Assembly: GCA_944321495.1 (NCBI GenBank)
Contig: CALULP010000032.1
Coordinates: 1 to 48,980 of the forward strand
Direction: 5' to 3'
Source: an uncultured Bacteroides sp.
GTDB taxonomy: Bacteria > Bacteroidota > Bacteroidia > Bacteroidales > Bacteroidaceae
DNA length: 48,980 nt
Shown piece after piece: positions 47,380 through 48,980 of this stretch. The translations under genes and the position numbers were made by a program. The notes under the pieces were generated by a model. It was not told where the DNA came from. It did not search any database and saw nothing but the letters and a program-made list of their open reading frames with translations. Positions within the stretch are counted from its first letter, which is position 1. Each line of letters starts with the position of its first letter.

Positions 47380-47787
47380 TGTTAACAATATCCGCCCTTC
47401 CTCAAGCCTGTTTCCCCCATTTTCCACCGTATCTTGTCCGTATTTCCTACGGTCCACCTCCGACTATATACGCCCATAGATTATCGGACTTGTGTCGGAC
47501 TTGTATCGGAGGAGAGTCGGAGGTGGCACGCAGTTGGGGTGTAATTTGCTTGGTAATATATTGGTTTATAGAGGAGTATAAATGATTTTCAAGGTGATTT
47601 TTGTGAGGGAAAGGGAATAGTCTGGATTTTTTATGTAAAGATTTTACGCATTATGGGGATGGAAGGATGCGGATTTTAATATGTTTACATTTTGTGGGCG
47701 GATGGGACGGTTGCGGAAGTCTGGTGGAGGGATATTTGGAATTTCCCTGTTTTTTGTGTTTCTTTGTACAGACCAATTCACTATGCC
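47380..47787. other. Structured intergenic region upstream of the glycosyltransferase stub
   Basis: This stretch contains a perfect 12-bp inverted repeat (CCACCTCCGACT at 47454-47465 with its complement at 47515-47526). Between the arms lies a short direct repeat TCGGACTTGT with a TCGGAC-like variant. A small open frame (47379-47585) covers the region but has no recognisable content. The right part is the promoter region of the glycosyltransferase remnant. Confidence 0.5.
47735..47766 (+). promoter_or_regulatory. Orphan promoter of the truncated glycosyltransferase
   Basis: TTTG (47735-47738), a 20-base spacer and TTTCTTTG (47759-47766) approximate the Bacteroides consensus. The start codon of the truncated gene is 22 bases downstream. 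It seems to survive although the gene it served is gone. Confidence 0.45.
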
Positions 47788-47850
47788 ATGAAAATATCTT
47801 TTTGCATCACCTGCATGAACCGCTTGGAGCACCTGCGGAAGACTTTGTTT
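47788..47850 (+). pseudogene. 5' stub of a family 2 glycosyltransferase gene
   Basis: From ATG 47788 the frame reads MKISFCITCMNRLEHLRKTL, a typical start of GT-A family 2 glycosyltransferases. The match ends after about 21 codons; the frame then runs nine codons into unrelated AT-rich DNA and stops. The rest of the enzyme is absent. The break coincides with the 3' end of the antisense SIR2-like gene, which suggests that insertion of that DNA destroyed the glycosyltransferase. Confidence 0.65.
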
Positions 47851-48838
47851 CCTCTTGCTTCAAAAGTGGCATTATAAAACCTGCTAATTCGTCAAAAGTC
47901 ATGTTGGGGTTAATTTCCCATGGGATGCAATTCCAATTTCCTTCTAATTGAGATTTAACATAAGCGTCAATGCTTCTCCGTGGATATTTACCTATGTATG
48001 TATCAAGTAAATTTTCTTTTATATCGAAATGATAATTTGTCTTTTCAGCAAAGTCTTCCCAATTTTTAGAAAGACTTTTTTTGTCAGCTATATCTATAAT
48101 TTCAATTAAATCTAAGCGCCGAAACACTTTTGAAAAAGCCTTGTACATAATTTCTCTCGCAGCTACATCGCTTTTAGGTGCGCTATATCCCCAGATGGTC
48201 AGTATCTCAGCACGTTCTAAATAATCTTCAAGTTCAGACCAACTATGACGAATAAAAATATCTGATTGGTAGTCTTTGTTTTTTACGGGGTATAAAAGTT
48301 TGGACATTACTAAAGGTTTACCACACTTCGAACAAGTAACATTCTGTAACGGTTCATAACGCATACAAGTTTTGCATAATCCTACGGCAACAGACCCGTG
48401 CAAAAATATAAGTTGAGGTAAATCCTTTGTGATTTGATTTACTCTGTTGTATGCTTGTAACAATAAAGGGTCCCAATTAAAAGTTGCTATACAATCTTTG
48501 CTCCGTAAAAAAAGAATTAAATAATCATATAATGTCGGTTTTGCTGGTATTTGCATCTTACTATAATATGAGATAATCCCTTTTTCTATTTCATCTTTTA
48601 GTTCAAGCTGATTAGTTTCGTAAAGTTCTGAATATATATCTTCAATATTATTACTGGCAGTTCTTATAGTTATATCTTTTAATATATAGCTCAAACCTGT
48701 TATAGCAAGGAAATCTTCCATAACAGGACTTTTCAAGCCATTTATGTCTCCAAAAGGTATAGTGGCTTTTGTTGCTCCGGCTCCTAAAATAAACAAATGG
48801 GGTCTTTCTTTCAACTTTTCGAAGTCTATCTGTTCCAT
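47807..48838 (-). CDS. SIR2-like protein with embedded zinc ribbon
   Basis: This 343-residue protein has SIR2-like NAD-binding features: GAGAT (residues 19-23), FNWDPLL with candidate catalytic Asn121, LHG with His147, a four-cysteine zinc motif (Cys155, Cys158, Cys169, Cys172) and IWGYSAPKSD (about 215-224). The last 11 or so residues are read antisense through the glycosyltransferase stub, so its natural C-terminus is probably altered. The gene is much more AT-rich than its neighbours, a sign of transfer. Related SIR2-like proteins degrade NAD+ in anti-phage defence; deacetylase activity is less likely given the changed motifs. It appears alone, without a partner gene in the window. Confidence 0.72.
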   Translation of the reverse strand: MEQIDFEKLKERPHLFILGAGATKATIPFGDINGLKSPVMEDFLAITGLSYILKDITIRTASNNIEDIYSELYETNQLELKDEIEKGIISYYSKMQIPAKPTLYDYLILFLRSKDCIATFNWDPLLLQAYNRVNQITKDLPQLIFLHGSVAVGLCKTCMRYEPLQNVTCSKCGKPLVMSKLLYPVKNKDYQSDIFIRHSWSELEDYLERAEILTIWGYSAPKSDVAAREIMYKAFSKVFRRLDLIEIIDIADKKSLSKNWEDFAEKTNYHFDIKENLLDTYIGKYPRRSIDAYVKSQLEGNWNCIPWEINPNMTFDELAGFIMPLLKQEETKSSAGAPSGSCR

Positions 48839-48861
48839 GTTTTTAGTTTTATTCTATCACT

Positions 48862-48980
48862 ACTGTCCCGTAAAAGTGGATAATTAGTTCTTTGAAATTA
48901 TTGAAATATAGTCAATTACGCGGTTTTTTAAAATGAAACGGACTTGATTTTTCAACTTTGCAGTCTAATACAAATGGCTG
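48862..48980 (+). mobile_element. Possible left end of an insertion sequence
   Basis: The sequence from 48862 begins ACTGTCCCGTAAAAGTGG, which resembles the terminal sequence of Bacteroides insertion sequences. A -7-like AACTTTG and an ATG at 48974, cut by the window edge, follow. No transposase coding sequence or second terminus can be seen, so the call rests on resemblance only. Confidence 0.3.

Noticed and set aside
47379..47585. 68-codon open frame after aroA.
   Set aside because: It covers hairpins and inverted repeats and has no family features.
1..48980. tRNA or rRNA genes.
   Set aside because: No cloverleaf-type or rRNA-like sequence was recognised by eye; a covariance-model scan would be decisive.

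Overview
The window looks like chromosomal DNA from a gut-type Bacteroidales bacterium, closest in feel to Bacteroides. The reasons are three SusC/SusD outer-membrane pairs, promoters of the TAnnTTTG (-7) type with TTTG near -33, lipobox-bearing surface lipoproteins, a class I fumarase, a DUF4954 protein and many Bacteroides-style intergenic inverted repeats. The species cannot be fixed from the sequence alone.

Layout. 1-8.7 kb: the end of the ribosomal/RNA polymerase operon (rplL, rpoB, rpoC). 8.9-14.4 kb, minus strand: a complete susC-susD-lipoprotein operon. 14.4-16.8 kb: a GC-rich tyrosine recombinase and a nuclease-gene remnant. 16.8-21.2 kb, plus strand: a second susC-susD pair. 21.3-22.5 kb, minus strand: an AAA/DUF4143 ATPase. 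22.9-28.5 kb, plus strand: a third susC-susD-lipoprotein set, then a secreted calcineurin-like phosphoesterase. 30.4-36.5 kb: hflX, a DUF4954 beta-helix protein, fumarase and a TerB-DnaJ protein. 36.5-42.0 kb, minus strand: an RND efflux operon (adaptor, pump, TolC). 42.1-43.7 kb, minus strand: rsgA and frr. 43.9-47.3 kb: an AspT/YidE-type transporter, a long inverted repeat and aroA. 47.3-49.0 kb: structured intergenic DNA, the 5' stub of a glycosyltransferase, an AT-rich SIR2-like gene that probably inserted there, and a possible insertion-sequence end.

The main observation is a probable three-way SusC shufflon. Only the first susC has a promoter, signal peptide and complete N-terminus. The second and third lack a start codon and export signal. 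All three share a nearly identical 71-bp block (14104-14174 minus, 16821-16891 plus, 22918-22988 plus) that encodes the same reading frame. The active copy is inverted relative to the two silent ones. The 2.6 kb between the first two blocks carries the promoter, the 67-codon leader and the recombinase gene. Inversion at either silent block would fuse the leader in frame to that silent susC (predicted chimeras of 1017 and 1070 residues) and switch off the first operon. The cell would thus display one of three alternative SusCD nutrient-uptake complexes. Related SusC/SusD switching by a tyrosine invertase is known in Bacteroides fragilis. This particular three-cassette arrangement, with the recombinase inside the moving leader segment, is read here directly from the sequence.

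Other structure includes two arrays of a 22-bp-period CAAGTT repeat, three intergenic elements built from TTAGTGN heptamers, two places where a terminator hairpin and a consensus promoter overlap, and a junction where a SIR2-like gene truncates a glycosyltransferase gene.
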